Source of the DNA: Dolomedes plantarius
Lineage: Eukaryota; Arthropoda; Arachnida; Araneae; Dolomedidae
Assembly (NCBI GenBank): GCA_907164885.2
Contig: OU015493.1
Coordinates: 121,673,693 to 121,737,692, forward strand
Direction of reading: 5' to 3'
DNA: 64,000 nt
Part shown: in pieces, positions 52,688-63,447 of the stretch
Layout of the letters: every line of letters starts with the position of its first letter
How positions within the stretch are numbered: the first letter of the stretch is position 1
Position numbers and translations under genes: made by a program
The notes under the pieces: generated by a model
Seen by the model: the letters and a program-made list of their open reading frames with translations, nothing else
Told to the model about the DNA's origin: nothing
Databases searched by the model: none

Positions 52688-54239
52688 CACTGCTAAAAAA
52701 AAAAATAGGGGAACAAGCAAAGAAGTTAAGAAAACCGTGCGAGACAGCCACGTATTGACATAAAATGGATAGTACACGCGTATCAATGCGCAATACAGAA
52801 AAAAGACGTAAAAAAATTTGTAATTAAGCTTAAATTCTTTGAAAATATGGAAAAAACACGAAAAGATGATTTAGGGCAACAATTTGGTTACATGTAAACG
52901 ATAAAAAAAAGTATTGTTTAGAAATGATGCAAGATTTTTAATATGGCGTGTGGTCTCCTCGAACAGCTAAGACTGCTGCAACCTGTTTTCCATGGATGCG
53001 ATGATGTTATCGATAAGACTTTGGGGAATACTGTTCCACTCCTCAAGAAGTGCAATCTCGAAGTCTCGGAGAGTAAAAGGAGGCCTTGGTCTCGCAGCAA
53101 TGCGTCGTCCGAGCATGTTCCAAACATGCTCGATTGGATTCAGGTCAGGAGAGCACGCTGGCCATTCCATACGCTGTATTGTTTCAGCTTCAAGCATGTT
53201 CTCCACAAGATGAGCTGTATGCGGTCTGGCATTATCATGCTGGAAAACAAAGGAATCTCCAATTGCTGCAGCGTAAGGTATGACATGAGGTCTCAGTATC
53301 TCGTCTGCATACCTTCGGGCCGTCAAAGTACCATTCCGAGTGATATGCAGGTCCGTACGTCCAACTATGCTGATTCCACCCCATACCATAAAACCAGCTC
53401 GTCTGTATTGTGATTTTTCACGAACGAATGTGGGGTTATTTCGAGTGCCCCTTTCCCTCCATACCAAAACACGTCGGGTGTCACACTCCAGACTGAATCG
53501 GGACTCGTCTGTAAACAGCACTTGGCTCCAATCATGTTGCTTCCAATCTCGATGTTCAGCAGCCCATCTTCTTCGGGCCGCACGGTGGCGTGAGGTCAGC
53601 GGAATGCAGACCATTGGCCTACGTGCATAGAGACCTCCCTGATGATGCCTATTACGTACTGTTTGGCTGGACACCCTTCGTCCTGTTGCCAAGAGCAACT
53701 GTCTTTGCAGCTGAGTAGCATTGTCTGTTCTGTTTCGACGAGCTGTTAACAGTATATACCGGTCATCAGTTGCTGTAGTGGCACGTGGCCGACCTTGCCC
53801 TGGTCGACGTCTAACATTCCCTGTTTCTTGGAATCGATTCCACAGCCTTGCAACGACACTTCTGGCGACTCCAACAGCGTCCGCGACACTACGTTGTGTT
53901 TGCCCGGATTCAAGTCTGCCTATAATACGCCATGCCATGGATTCCGGTAAATCACGTTGCTGAGATATTTTCAAGTCACCTTTTCTCAAAAAGAATAACT
54001 GAGCAATCGAATTTCACAGTTATGGCAGTGAAACAGATGTTTCTGCAACATCCCGATTTCCGCCCTTATGTTCTTTTTCTGGTTTTTGACGTCATGAACT
54101 TTGATTTGCATGTGAAGTTTTCTTCTTCTATTTCCTGCTAGGCTTTTAATTATGGATGATTTATTTTATGTTACTTATCGGTGTAAGTATTTGCGTAATT
54201 TCGTTAAAACCATGTGCTCCCCTAATTGTTTTGAGCTTG
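52688..54239 (-). mobile_element. Tc1 transposon, 1552 bp, intact transposase
   Basis: TA duplication at 52686-52687 and 54240-54241. Ends are imperfect inverted repeats (left CACTGCTAAAAAA then ATAGGGGAACA; right, on the opposite strand, CAAGCTCAAAACA then TTAGGGGAGCA). It interrupts BEL RT between the YVDN active site and the thumb, and the RT frame resumes exactly across one TA. GC content is visibly higher than its surroundings. Confidence 0.92.
52967..53989 (-). CDS. Tc1 family transposase, DD34E, uninterrupted
   Basis: 340 residues, the normal Tc1 length, with no stop or shift. Order: helix-turn-helix DNA-binding domain about 12-60 (MAWRIIGRLESGQTQRSVAD then VVARLWNRFQETG), AT-hook-like GRPR linker (RRRPGQGRPRATT) at about 60-72, second HTH about 75-120, then the DDE domain. 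Catalytic residues are D in LFTDESRFSL (near 160), D in FQHDNARPHT (near 251) and E in DLNPIEHVW, with exactly 34 residues between the second D and the E. MVWGGIS precedes the second D. The enzyme cuts at the inverted repeats and inserts into TA. The start is the first Met of the frame (MRKGDLK). This is the only complete transposase in the window and may still be functional, though nothing shows expression. Confidence 0.95.
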   Translation of the reverse strand: MRKGDLKISQQRDLPESMAWRIIGRLESGQTQRSVADAVGVARSVVARLWNRFQETGNVRRRPGQGRPRATTATDDRYILLTARRNRTDNATQLQRQLLLATGRRVSSQTVRNRHHQGGLYARRPMVCIPLTSRHRAARRRWAAEHRDWKQHDWSQVLFTDESRFSLECDTRRVLVWRERGTRNNPTFVREKSQYRRAGFMVWGGISIVGRTDLHITRNGTLTARRYADEILRPHVIPYAAAIGDSFVFQHDNARPHTAHLVENMLEAETIQRMEWPACSPDLNPIEHVWNMLGRRIAARPRPPFTLRDFEIALLEEWNSIPQSLIDNIIASMENRLQQS

Positions 54240-54241
54240 TA

Positions 54242-55294
54242 CAATTGTCTACATAAAAAGAGTGTTTAAGTATTGTAGCAATTTCAGAATATTCATCGGA
54301 CAAATGATCCAACAAATGATTAATTGATGCTGATAAAAGAAATGGACTAGAACATACCCCGAACACCACCCTACAGTGTCGGTAAATAATTTCACTGTCA
54401 CCTGGAAAAAAAATCTTAGATAATCTCTGTGCTCCGGAACAATAGCTAACTGAAAAGCCTTTTCAATGTCTGCAGATAACCCAATAGGATATAAAAGAAA
54501 TCTATCAATTATGTCCGGGATGAGCTCTATCAAACTGGGACCTGTAAATAAGCAGTCATTTAAAGAAGGCCCATTCGTTTCCCTAGCTGAAGCGTCGAAA
54601 ACTGGTCTAATTTTAGTTGTTTCACTCGAATATTTAATTGCTGGTATGTGGGGAAGATAGTGAACTTTCTCTGCTTCGATCTCGTTATCTGGGATCCTTT
54701 CGATTATCTTTAAAGTTTCCCACTCTCTAAATACCGCAACATAATCTGAAAAATATCCCGATTTGATTGCATTCTGACACATTCGTCGATGCTTCTTAAA
54801 AGCTAAATCCCTGTTACTAGGTAATTCGGTTTCACCCTTGAAGGGCAAAGAAAGCTCATACCTGCCGTCAGAAAGAACTTTTAAATCCTTTTCAAAATTT
54901 TCGATAGAGCTCGAATCCTTTAATCCTTTTTTGCCACTCTCGAATGGATCCCGGATACCTAAGGTATCTAATTCCCATAACTCGGAAAGTTTTGAATTAT
55001 TAACGTGAAGTGACAGAAGAATCTTTGAACTGCACGTTTCTTTTTCTTCAGTTACACCCATAACTGTCCAACCCAAAAGAGTATTCATTGCAACGAGTTT
55101 TTCCGACACTTGTATAATCTCTCCCGTAAATAAATTTCCCGCATAACGGCACCAATGAGAGAATGTATTTCCTTAGGATTTCTACCGAATAAACATAAAT
55201 TTTCCTTAAAGACAACATCGCTAAAAGGAATGCCAGAACTCTTCAATTTATCAATACACTTAGAGCTCTTAAGTTTAGTAATGGAGGCACAAAT
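54242..55294 (-). pseudogene. pol: BEL/Pao 1 protease end and RT, N-terminal part
   Basis: The first piece to the right (55085-55294) has ASITKLKSSKCIDKLK and PKEIHSLIGAVMREIYL, the end of the protease domain. Frame 54249-55109 has LLGWTVMGVTEEKE, ELWELDTLGIRDPFE, VHYLPHIPAIKYSSETTKIR, PVFDASARETNGPSLND and IGLSADIEKAFQLAIV (first catalytic Asp). A frameshift near 54400 moves the protein to frame 54175-54369 with FGVCSSPFLLSASI and FYVDNC. The active-site box is thus Y-V-D-N, which several BEL groups use. The Tc1 element follows two residues later. Confidence 0.85.
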
Positions 55295-55970
55295 TGTGGT
55301 GTTATATGTTTCGTTCCTTGTGGAATGATTAATACAATGGTGGTGGGAACAATTCATAATAAAAACGTTGTGTATATTTTGGACCGCAAAAACCTCTTAC
55401 GGTGTCTTGTAGGTCAACTCTGAGTGATTGAGCTGGTGTAAAATAAAAAAATGATAATGATCGACCACTCACCTTCATATGTGAATAAGCTGAACGATGA
55501 TTAAATATATACCAAGATCCTATATCCAAAAATCAACTTTATTCTAATGGCGTTGTCTAAAACACAGGCACACTTATATATATAGATACGTCGACACCTT
55601 GGGAAACATTTTAGAACAAACTAATAATAGCATCTAATAGGATCCAGCAAAGCAGTTCTCATATCGTAATATTACAAATTTATATTGAACTTTAACTCAG
55701 ATGGTTGAGGACTGGAAACACTGCCTGAGAAACCTGCTATGTAGCTATATCTAAACACCATTAAAAAAAAGAAAAACATCCTATCACAACCTGCGGTTAC
55801 CACCGTACTACTAAAAACCACCTTGACATGCAAGCATGTTGTTTCTTCCCGCTTAAAAAAACCCTGCACTCGTCACTCCACTTCACTTCCTCCACCAAAA
55901 CCAAGGGGAAAAGAGTGATCGCTAATCACTGTTGCGAATAGCGATGGAATGATGTGATGACAACATCACA
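55295..55970 (-). repeat. Solo LTR, 676 bp, in BEL/Pao 1
   Basis: Flanked by the exact 5-bp duplication CAAAT (55290-55294 and 55971-55975). On the minus strand it begins TGTGATGTTGTC and ends AACACCACA. A TATATATATAAG box (55575-55586) and an AATAAAG polyadenylation signal (about 55540) both point to minus orientation. It splits the BEL protease domain. The parent family is not otherwise present in the window. Confidence 0.88.
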
Positions 55971-55975
55971 CAAAT

Positions 55976-56473
55976 TGTCTCCTGATCCATTACTTCTATC
56001 TTGAAACCGAAACTGTGGTCAATATTGTGAAGTTCTACTAAATATATTTTATGCTCTACATTTTTTGCTATTCCACCGAACAGTCCGTGAGTAACGGTTT
56101 CTTTCCCTAAACTTCGTAATCTGAAATTCTCGGCAACAAATTTGCTAACATATGATTTTGAACTTCCTGTGTCTATAATTGCACGAATATAATGTTGGAC
56201 ACCATTCACGTTAATGCATATTATCAAAGTTTGTAAACAGACTTCCTGAGAGCATGAACGGTTGGTCAGTGCATTATTCTCTATAGATAAAATGCTCTTA
56301 ACATTTTTGTCATCTTTATTATCATTCTCTGATGAAGTGTTTTTTATATCGCTCTTAGAAAAACACATTATATCTAAATGTCTGTTACCGCAAAAAGCGC
56401 ATTGTAGCTTCATTCTACATGAACGGCTCTGATGTCCAACACGTAAACAACGGAAACAGGCACCAGACCTCAT
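55976..56473 (-). pseudogene. pol: BEL/Pao 1 zinc knuckle and aspartic protease
   Basis: Zinc knuckles CFRCLRVGHQSRSC and CAFCGNRHLDIMC open the piece. The protease core is IRAIIDTGSSKSYVSKF (triad DTG intact), then LFGGIAKNVEHKIYLVEL and FKIEVMDQETIC. The frame then runs into the solo LTR; the rest of the domain is at 55085-55294. One frameshift separates it from the Gag piece. Confidence 0.87.
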
Positions 56474-56523
56474 TACAAGAGATTTTTTGTCTTCGATGGT
56501 TAGTGTTTTTGCTGATTTGATGG

Positions 56524-57708
56524 TTACTGTTTTTGCCTCGCACTATCATGCGGCTTACTACAAAATATGCAGACATTTCGATTTTTATTTTCTTTTATCG
56601 TGGTGCTGAAAAGATCGGCAGATGTGAAAGTTTTTGTTTTGTCTTTCGTGCCTCTGCAATAGTAGGCAATTTCCGGTCTGCGAGATAGAGAACTGGAATT
56701 GCGCACTGAATCATAAAAATGTTTATTCTCGTTCTCTGACTTGGTCATCAAATTTGTACGTTTGTGGGATTCTATTTCCCTTTTTAAAAATTGTAACAGA
56801 TCTGTTATTTTATTGGTCTCAGATTCGTGTGTTCTGTTGAAGTCCAAAGCTAAATCAGTGGGAATATTCCTAATCAGAATCGGAAATAAAAGTGTTCCGT
56901 AACTATCTGACTCAATTTCAAGACTTTTTAATGCATTAATTTCAACTTGACATGTATCATACAATTTTCTTAGAGCTACAACATTTTAAGAATTTTTACA
57001 ACATTCCAAACTAAGTAATTTTGCGATATGTTTATCGATAATTATTTCTCTCTTTCCAAAACGTGACTCGAGAATCGAAATTGATTCAGAATAATTTTCT
57101 TGTGTAATCGACAAACCAGAAATAGCTAATTCAGCGTCTTTACTTAAATAGGACCTTAAATACGAAAATTTCTCGACATCTGATAAATATTTGTTTTCAT
57201 GAATCGCCGTTTTAAATCTCGACCAAAATTCAGGCCATTTACAAACATCTCCATCAAAATTTTCAATAGAAAGGCGCGCTAGTTTAACAGTCACTGTTGG
57301 AGATGCACTAGTTTCGTTTTGTTTCGAACAGACAATGCTAGAGGAAATATTGTCATTATTTTCATCGTTGCTATGTTCAGATTGAACAGTTGATCGGTAT
57401 AAACTTATGTACTTATGTGCTCGAAATTTGCACGTTAAAATCTCTTCAGTGTAAGTTTCAGTGGAACTCACTTCTTTTTATAAACTTTCTGTTTCCTTTA
57501 TATCAATATATATTTTTTCGTTCAATTCACGTAAACTTCTTGACTTATCGTCTAATAGAACTATACATTCTTCAATACTATCTATATTCGTTGATGATCC
57601 TTGTAATAATGTATCTACTTTATTTATTAACTTAGTTGTGGCAGTTCTAATAACTGTTCTCAAACTTCTAGTCTTATCGATATTCATTTTCAATAACTTC
57701 AAATGCAA
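56524..57708 (-). pseudogene. gag: BEL/Pao 1 Gag (DUF1759 type)
   Basis: Three pieces share one frame, split only by two in-frame TAA codons. 57478-57708 starts MHLKLLKMNIDKTRSLRTVI. 56986-57471 has VKLARLSIENFDGDVCKWPE, FWSRFKTAIHENKYLSDVEK and LSKDAELAISGLSIT, the DUF1759 capsid core. 56524-56964 has DTCQVEINALKSLEIESDSY and LLFPILIRNIPTDLALDF, the second conserved block, and CIFCSKPHD, a zinc-knuckle start. The N-terminus is placed just inside the primer-binding site. Two point changes to stops and one downstream shift are the only breaks. Confidence 0.88.
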
Positions 57709-57753
57709 ATAATATTAACAAAGCTTTTAAGTTTACCCTAACCGTCTAGGTGT

Positions 57754-57769
57754 CCTGTCACGGACGCCA
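57754..57769 (-). promoter_or_regulatory. BEL/Pao 1 primer-binding site
   Basis: Minus strand TGGCGTCCGTGACAGG lies three bases inside the 5' LTR, expected to pair with a tRNA ending ACGGACGCCA. The tRNA species is not identified. Confidence 0.7.
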
Positions 57770-58540
57770 ATAATATTAGAACAGAAAGCAAATAAAGTAA
57801 AGATGATTTTCACTCACCTTCCTTTTCATCGGTGATGCTACAGTCGACCTCTGAAGAGAAGATCCCTGAGAAACCCGTCACTCGGGGAGAGTTCTTTTTC
57901 GATGAGGGGTGGAACGTTAAAGCGAAGGGTCAACGAGAGAGAAAGAGATTGTCACCAAACATCCCCACTTTTCGCCAAATATCGGCATTTGTCCCAAGGA
58001 AGAGTCGAACAGGTGTTTTCTGCCGATTGACAATGGTTTAGTCTAAAGAAAACGCAGTGTTTACAAGAAACAGATGGGGAGAAATACACATCTGCAGTTA
58101 CAATTGAAAGGAAATTTTAAACACTATTGGAACTATTATACCTTTTGGAATATTAACTGCCGTCATGTGCTGTATAATCTGAAATGTTTAAATGCTCATT
58201 TCTGAAGTCTATTTTCCAAGGTATAAATTTGCAACCAAGCAAAACATCTTTCCCGTCTTTATTAGCCATAATTTTGGCCAGTTTAAAAGTTAACAAAAAC
58301 CAAGTTATGAGAAAATATTTCAAAGAGGGGGAAATTAAAGTTTGAAAAAAATTTTCCTTATTCAAATTGCGGAAAATGGGAAAATTTTATAGTGTTGATA
58401 AAGTTAATTGTGAATTTTGATTAGGAGAGGTCATTAGGGTAGCACACTTTAAAGGGCAGGGCTGACCTTGCCAGTTGAACCTATTTGATCTGGAAAATTA
58501 AAAATATGTCTAAAGTGAAATGGCTTTAACATATGAGCTG

Positions 58541-59405
58541 ATATTTTTGAAAGTGGCATAAGTCCATTTTTCACGTATCGAGATATTTAAAGGTTTGTAT
58601 TTGAATGAATTTAAAAATATTGGCAAACGTTAATCAATTCGAGTGATGTTTTTAACACTATACACCTTTTAAATTTTACTATGAAATAATAATTATTAAA
58701 ATTATTTAAAAAATAAACGATTTTTTTAGCTTCAAATGGACTTATACCACTTTCAAAAATAACATATTATAAAAAATAAAAACAAGTGGAAATTAAGTCC
58801 ATATTTTTATATACATTAGTTTCAGTGAAATGGATATTTTAATGTAAACTCTTACTTACCAACATCACTATCAGACCAAATTGACATATTATCGTCTTTT
58901 TTATTGGTATGTGAACTCATTGTAACAACTGTATTAAATGTTATTTATCTAAAACTTTGATTTCCTGCTTAATAAAAATATTTAAATAATACTCACGCTG
59001 CAATCTATTAGTATAAGAAACACAAACCAAACAGTAGGAATTGCGAAAGAAAACCAAACAAAATCAGTAAAATTACTTCTGACCACTTAATCAGAACAAT
59101 AATACCGTTATTTTGTTAACGATGTTGTTTTTAAGACACTAGCTAAGTAATATATGCTAAAGCGTAGTGTACACTGAAGTCGTAATAATCAATAATAATT
59201 GCAATAAGCAAGTTGCTTTTATTATAATTATTAGGAATGGACTTATTCCACTTTAAAAAAAAATTTTTGCGATAACATTTTTATAGCCAAAATTCTTTTG
59301 TTTACTTTATGAAAAAAATCGTACGAAAAAAAGGTGTGTATATCTTACTAAAATCACCGTTAACTCATTTTTTTAAAGTGGGCATACACCACTTTCAAAT
59401 ATTTT
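58541..59405. mobile_element. Inverted-repeat element inside the TIR element
   Basis: Left end ATTTTTGAAAGTGGCATAAG and right end, on the opposite strand, ATATTTGAAAGTGGTGTATG. The motif GGACTTATACCACTTT recurs inverted inside at about 58738 and, with changes, at 59237. Copy 1 of the host element lacks this stretch. Target duplication not clear. Confidence 0.5.
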
Positions 59406-59477
59406 ATTATGGGGGTGCCATATAAGCGGACCAGCACTAACCCCTATAAATGGACTACATGAACAGAGGCATTTTCA

Positions 59478-59556
59478 GTGGCGCAAGGCCGGGATTCGAT
59501 CCGAGCACCCTCAGCACCGAAAGCCAGCGCGTTGTACCACAAGGACGCCACAGGCC
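59478..59556 (-). mobile_element. tRNA-derived SINE head
   Basis: On the minus strand: A-box-like TGGCGTCCTTGTGG (59537-59550) and B box GGATCGAATCCC (59491-59502), with CGCGCTGGCTTTCGGTGCTGAGGG between, similar in layout to the + strand SINE at 4580. Within the TIR element, after the inner inverted-repeat element. Confidence 0.6.
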
Positions 59557-60936
59557 AGTGTGTAACTATATTTTTATCAAAATATCTGTACATTATATTT
59601 TTATCGCAATTTCTGCAGTTGGGCCCAGCAATAACTAAGGCCGGGGCTTTTAAAGTGAAGTTCTATTCCGAAATTTGGAGGGGGAAATTGGGGTAAAATT
59701 ATACTAGAGTTGTGTCTTTTTTGCAGTCATTTTTTGACTGATAAAGAAACTGACAAAGCAATTTCTATAAAACTTGGTGAATACGTTTATTTTGATACAA
59801 GGAATAATGTATACTTCAAATTTAGTATTTTTAATTGCATTAATTATTTAAAATTAACATGTTTTCAATAAAAAAATGCATTTTTCAAAGTTTTGTAATT
59901 TTAATTTTAATTTAAGAAATTTAAGTTTTTAATTGCTTAAAAATGGAGTATACGTTAAATATACATTAGTTTTACAACTTTATCAATACTTTTTGGGAAT
60001 CTAGAAACAATAGTTTTGCTATAGTCTTGCGCGCAATGGATGCAAGCCAAAACACAATTTTAGAATTTTCATCAAAATTAAAAATGGAAAATTAATTAAA
60101 ATACCAGTTGTAGAACATTGAAATAATTATTCTACATAGAACATATATTAAGCTTTCAGTGGTAAAAATTTCATGTATTTATCTTTTGTAGGGAATGAGA
60201 AATAAAACTAAATGTGACATGATGCTAAATTGCACCTTCAGTAAAATAGTAAGACTCCCGAGACCCCTTAAATGAAAACAAAATTACCAAAAAAGATCGC
60301 GTCTCCTTTGGCGAAAGAAAAAATAACAGTTGCAAAACCAAAATACTTGAAATCTGTATCTATAATCATAAATTTTTGTATGATCCAGTATTTATAAAAA
60401 TAAACATGACTCTAAATTTTATTGAGGTTTTCTGAAACTCCCTTACATTACTTCGAGAAATAGTAAGTAATACGATGCAGGGTAAAAAGTCCCAAAATAC
60501 GTTGATTACATGAAAATGGAAATCAAAACATGCGATGGTTTTCTTAAAGCCTAAATAATTAAAACCTTCATAATTTTCTTAATACCTAAAGAGCGATAAA
60601 TACTTTCCGCAGGAAATGGTACTGGGGTGTTGATTATCCCCGACCCCTCATTTTGAGAATCGACCTCCCGGAGGCAGCAACCTTAAAACCGGTCCCAGGT
60701 CTCTTCTCTCCAGAGGTGGACTGTACTCTGCCTATCTAAAATGGTCACCTAGTCCTGTAGGGTTCTTATTTATTTACACAGAAGACAATAAATAAATGAA
60801 TATTCGATTCTACTGAAGACAGACACATCTTTAATAGACGAAAACACAGGCCACACTCCAGTTACATAAAAACAAGTATAACAAAATTCTCCCCTAGCGG
60901 GAGCCAATCTAAGTACAACTGTGACGCAACACTCTC

Positions 60937-61239
60937 ATTAAGATAAAATGTAGTATTTAGACATCCTTTAATCACCAAAATATTCTTTCGTCTTAAATGA
61001 TGCACTAAATTGATTTACTCTGTATTAAAGTCTCGCAAGGCTCGCTATCGACTTCTGGGAGTTCAGAGATTGTCATAAAATTTCCTGCTCATTGATGCAA
61101 GATTAGGACTATGATATAAAATGTTTTATTTGAATATGGTTTTGTCATTTTGTGAGCGAGAGAACATCGCGAAAGGAATTAGAAGTAGCTCTTTGTTCGC
61201 AAAAGGGAATTGGTAAGTCCAGTACCAGAAGCGTTAAAG
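60937..61239. other. Spacer, nothing recognised
   Basis: Follows the right CTCTC of BEL/Pao 1. No ORF or repeat end recognised. Confidence 0.5.
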
Positions 61240-61775
61240 CAGGGGTTCCCAACCTTTTTCCTACATCGAACCCTTTTAAATGAATGATTTTCTTCATCGA
61301 ACCCCTCACATTTTTCTGTATAATATACAACATACAGCATAATACATAATTACTTTACTATTAGCCATAAAAATGGTTCTAATTGTGGTATGGATTTCAT
61401 TTTTTTAAAAGATTCCTTACATTTCATTCTTTAAAATTAAATCGTAATAAAAAATTGAGTTTTTTGAAGGTTTTAAAGTGATTTCCCCCCTTAAGTCCAG
61501 TGGATTTCCACAGTTCTGCCTAGTGTTGGTACACAAATAAAAGCTGACGGCGGTATACGTCACATATACAAAAGCGTCATGACATTCGACTTTAAATGCG
61601 TGGATCACTTCGCCCTATGCAAATCTATATTTATACATATTAAAACGTATATTTTTATCTAATAATTACATTCCTAAAATCTCAATGAATCATATGAGTC
61701 GGGTGTGTTTTGACCTCCGCCGAACCCGTGAGACTGACCACCGAACCCCTGGGGTTCGATCGAACCCAGGTTAAG
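61240..61775. mobile_element. hAT-like MITE, right end unclear
   Basis: Starts CAGGGGTTCCCAACCTTTTT, a common hAT terminus, and carries GATCGAACCCC-type repeats near both sides (61260-61310 and 61725-61770). The right part ends ACCCAGGTTAAGG rather than a clean inverted copy, so the 3' terminus is diverged or truncated and no 8-bp duplication could be matched. Confidence 0.55.
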
Positions 61776-62100
61776 GTGGCTATGTACTAAAAAAAAAAAT
61801 CTCCTTTCCCATTTCTATTCCTTCCCGACTCTTGTGGTGGGAGGAGTCCAGTTGACAGTTCGAGAATTCCACCCCCCTTAGGGTTGACAGTTTGAGGGAT
61901 TGTAATGACCGTATCTCTATAGGGGGTCATGCGCTTTCCAAAGGGGGTCATGCGATATCCTTGCCTTTCCAAATAACCCCCGACAGAAAATCCAAAGAAA
62001 TCGCAAACTGCTGGTTGTAGCGGGCGAAAATTTAAAACAGTCCTAACGCTTGATTTTGCCATCAACTCACGGCTACGATGGGTCCCGCCATAAGCATAAA
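61776..62100 (-). other. GC-richer patch with possible coding exons
   Basis: On the minus strand 62093 starts ATGGCGGGACCCATCGTAGCC followed by GTGAGT, a possible short first exon with donor. An ATG at 62065 opens 92 codons (MMAKSSVRTVLNFRPLQPAV) containing a repeated RMTPFGK/RMTPYRD. Neither is recognised. The patch could instead be part of a transposon. Confidence 0.25.
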
Positions 62101-63447
62101 TGTAAAATTAAGACCCGACTTTCACAAAATCAACGAGAAATTAAACAAAGCAAAATATACAAAATATAAATTTTACTGAAAGAAAGTTCTGATTTTGTGT
62201 CTTGAAACAATGTTGTAAATTATCCTTATCTACAGAGAGAAAGTTAGTACTTTGAAACTATTTATTAATATGAGTTCATTACAGACAATAGTAAATTAAG
62301 GATTTTAATACTAAAAAATTGGGATTTGTCTGTGATAATGAAATTAGGTTTAAAAGAAATAATCTCAGAAAACTTTGAATCTTCAAGGAATTGCTCATAG
62401 GATTCCGATAAATTAAAGATATCTACAATATCACACGTCGGGGAGATATTGCAGATATCTTTAATTGTAACTTCGATTTAATCATTTGGAAATCATCAGT
62501 CGTTTGCTGCTAATAAGTATCCTGTGTATGTATTATAAAACATGACTGTAATAACAATTTTAGATATTTTATGTTCAACTATCACAAATTTCAACCTATT
62601 CCGATTCAAGCGAATACAGGTCGAAAACTGCCACATCTTACTTTATCCTTCTGTTGAAGTTAGTAATTTGTTGTCTAAAAGAAAACTGCTTATCTGTTGT
62701 GTATTATAATATTCGGAACTTTAATGCTATAACGTATCTGTATTTTCTAAAATTTGAGAGCCATTAAAACGTATTTTGAATTATTTTATCTAAACATAGT
62801 GAGAACTACATTTTTTCCCTTTAATTTATATGTACTTAATTAAAAACCATTCTTCCTGATGTCGTCTTTGTGTGCGTTAAAGTAAACAAACACTGACTTC
62901 TTGCACATAAACTTCAGAAAAGGTTCGATATCTTGAGAAAATTGTCTAATATAGGTATAATAAAAGTACATATATATAAAAGTACTATATATATAAGTTA
63001 TATATATAAAAGTACTATATATATAAGTTATAAATAACTGTGCATGATTATTGAAAAGTTTTCACATGACACAAATGTAGAAATTCTAGAATAATTAAAC
63101 GGTAGATTGTTTTTGTTGTAAGTTTCTCTAAATATGGTGGGTCCCATGGATAAGACATTGAAAGAGGCGCCAAAATGAGGCAGAGTAAAAATACGAAATT
63201 ATCAACAAATAACGATAAAATATAATAGTAACTAATAATAGCAAATACTTTCAAACTAGTTGATATAGTTTAGGCCCCAGACAACGGTGTTTAATGCATT
63301 TATGAAATTTTTCAATACATTCAAAACTCCATTGATTCGTTCTTAATATTTCTTATACTTTAAAGATGAACTTGAAAGAAAGTTTTCGTATATCTGTCCT
63401 GTATATATTTACTTACCTTTTTCTTTTTTTCCTATATATACCTAAAA
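62101..63447. other. Intergenic, AT-rich
   Basis: No gene recognised. Contains the 30-bp tandem repeat at 62971-63030. Confidence 0.5.
62971..63030. repeat. Two perfect 30-bp tandem units
   Basis: Units 62971-63000 and 63001-63030 are identical (starting TATATATAAAAGTACTATAT). Confidence 0.95.

Larger units (their letters stand above)
57841..60723. mobile_element. 2.9-kb TA-flanked TIR element, copy 2
   Basis: TA at 57839-57840 and 60724-60725. Ends CAGTCGACCTCTGAAGAGA and, on the opposite strand, CAGTCCACCTCTGGAGAGA. The 3' LTR of the same provirus shows the empty site (GATGCTACTCTGCC). Blocks shared with 8873-10724 are at both ends. Extra sequence in the middle includes another inverted-repeat element (58541-59405) and a SINE (59478-59556). 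No transposase seen. Shared-block ORFs of 60-70 residues have no recognised similarity. Confidence 0.88.
49631..60931 (-). mobile_element. BEL/Pao provirus 1
   Basis: Complete structure with LTRs at 49631-49899 and 57774-60931 (the latter split) and the exact 5-bp duplication CTCTC (49626-49630, 60932-60936). Inside, on the minus strand, are Gag, zinc knuckle/protease, RT, RNase H, integrase and a C-terminal tail. Without its three inserts (Tc1 1552 bp, solo LTR 676 bp, TIR element 2883 bp) it is about 6.2 kb, normal for BEL. Each insert lies between intact flanks, so all arrived later. Confidence 0.93.
57774..60931 (-). repeat. BEL/Pao 1 5' LTR, split by a TIR element
   Basis: Parts 57774-57840 and 60724-60931 together equal the 3' LTR with one TA doubled. 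Followed on the outside by CTCTC. Confidence 0.92.

Noticed and set aside
52943..53963. Several plus-strand ORFs of 65-156 codons
   Set aside because: They are antisense shadows of the intact, GC-richer Tc1 transposase.
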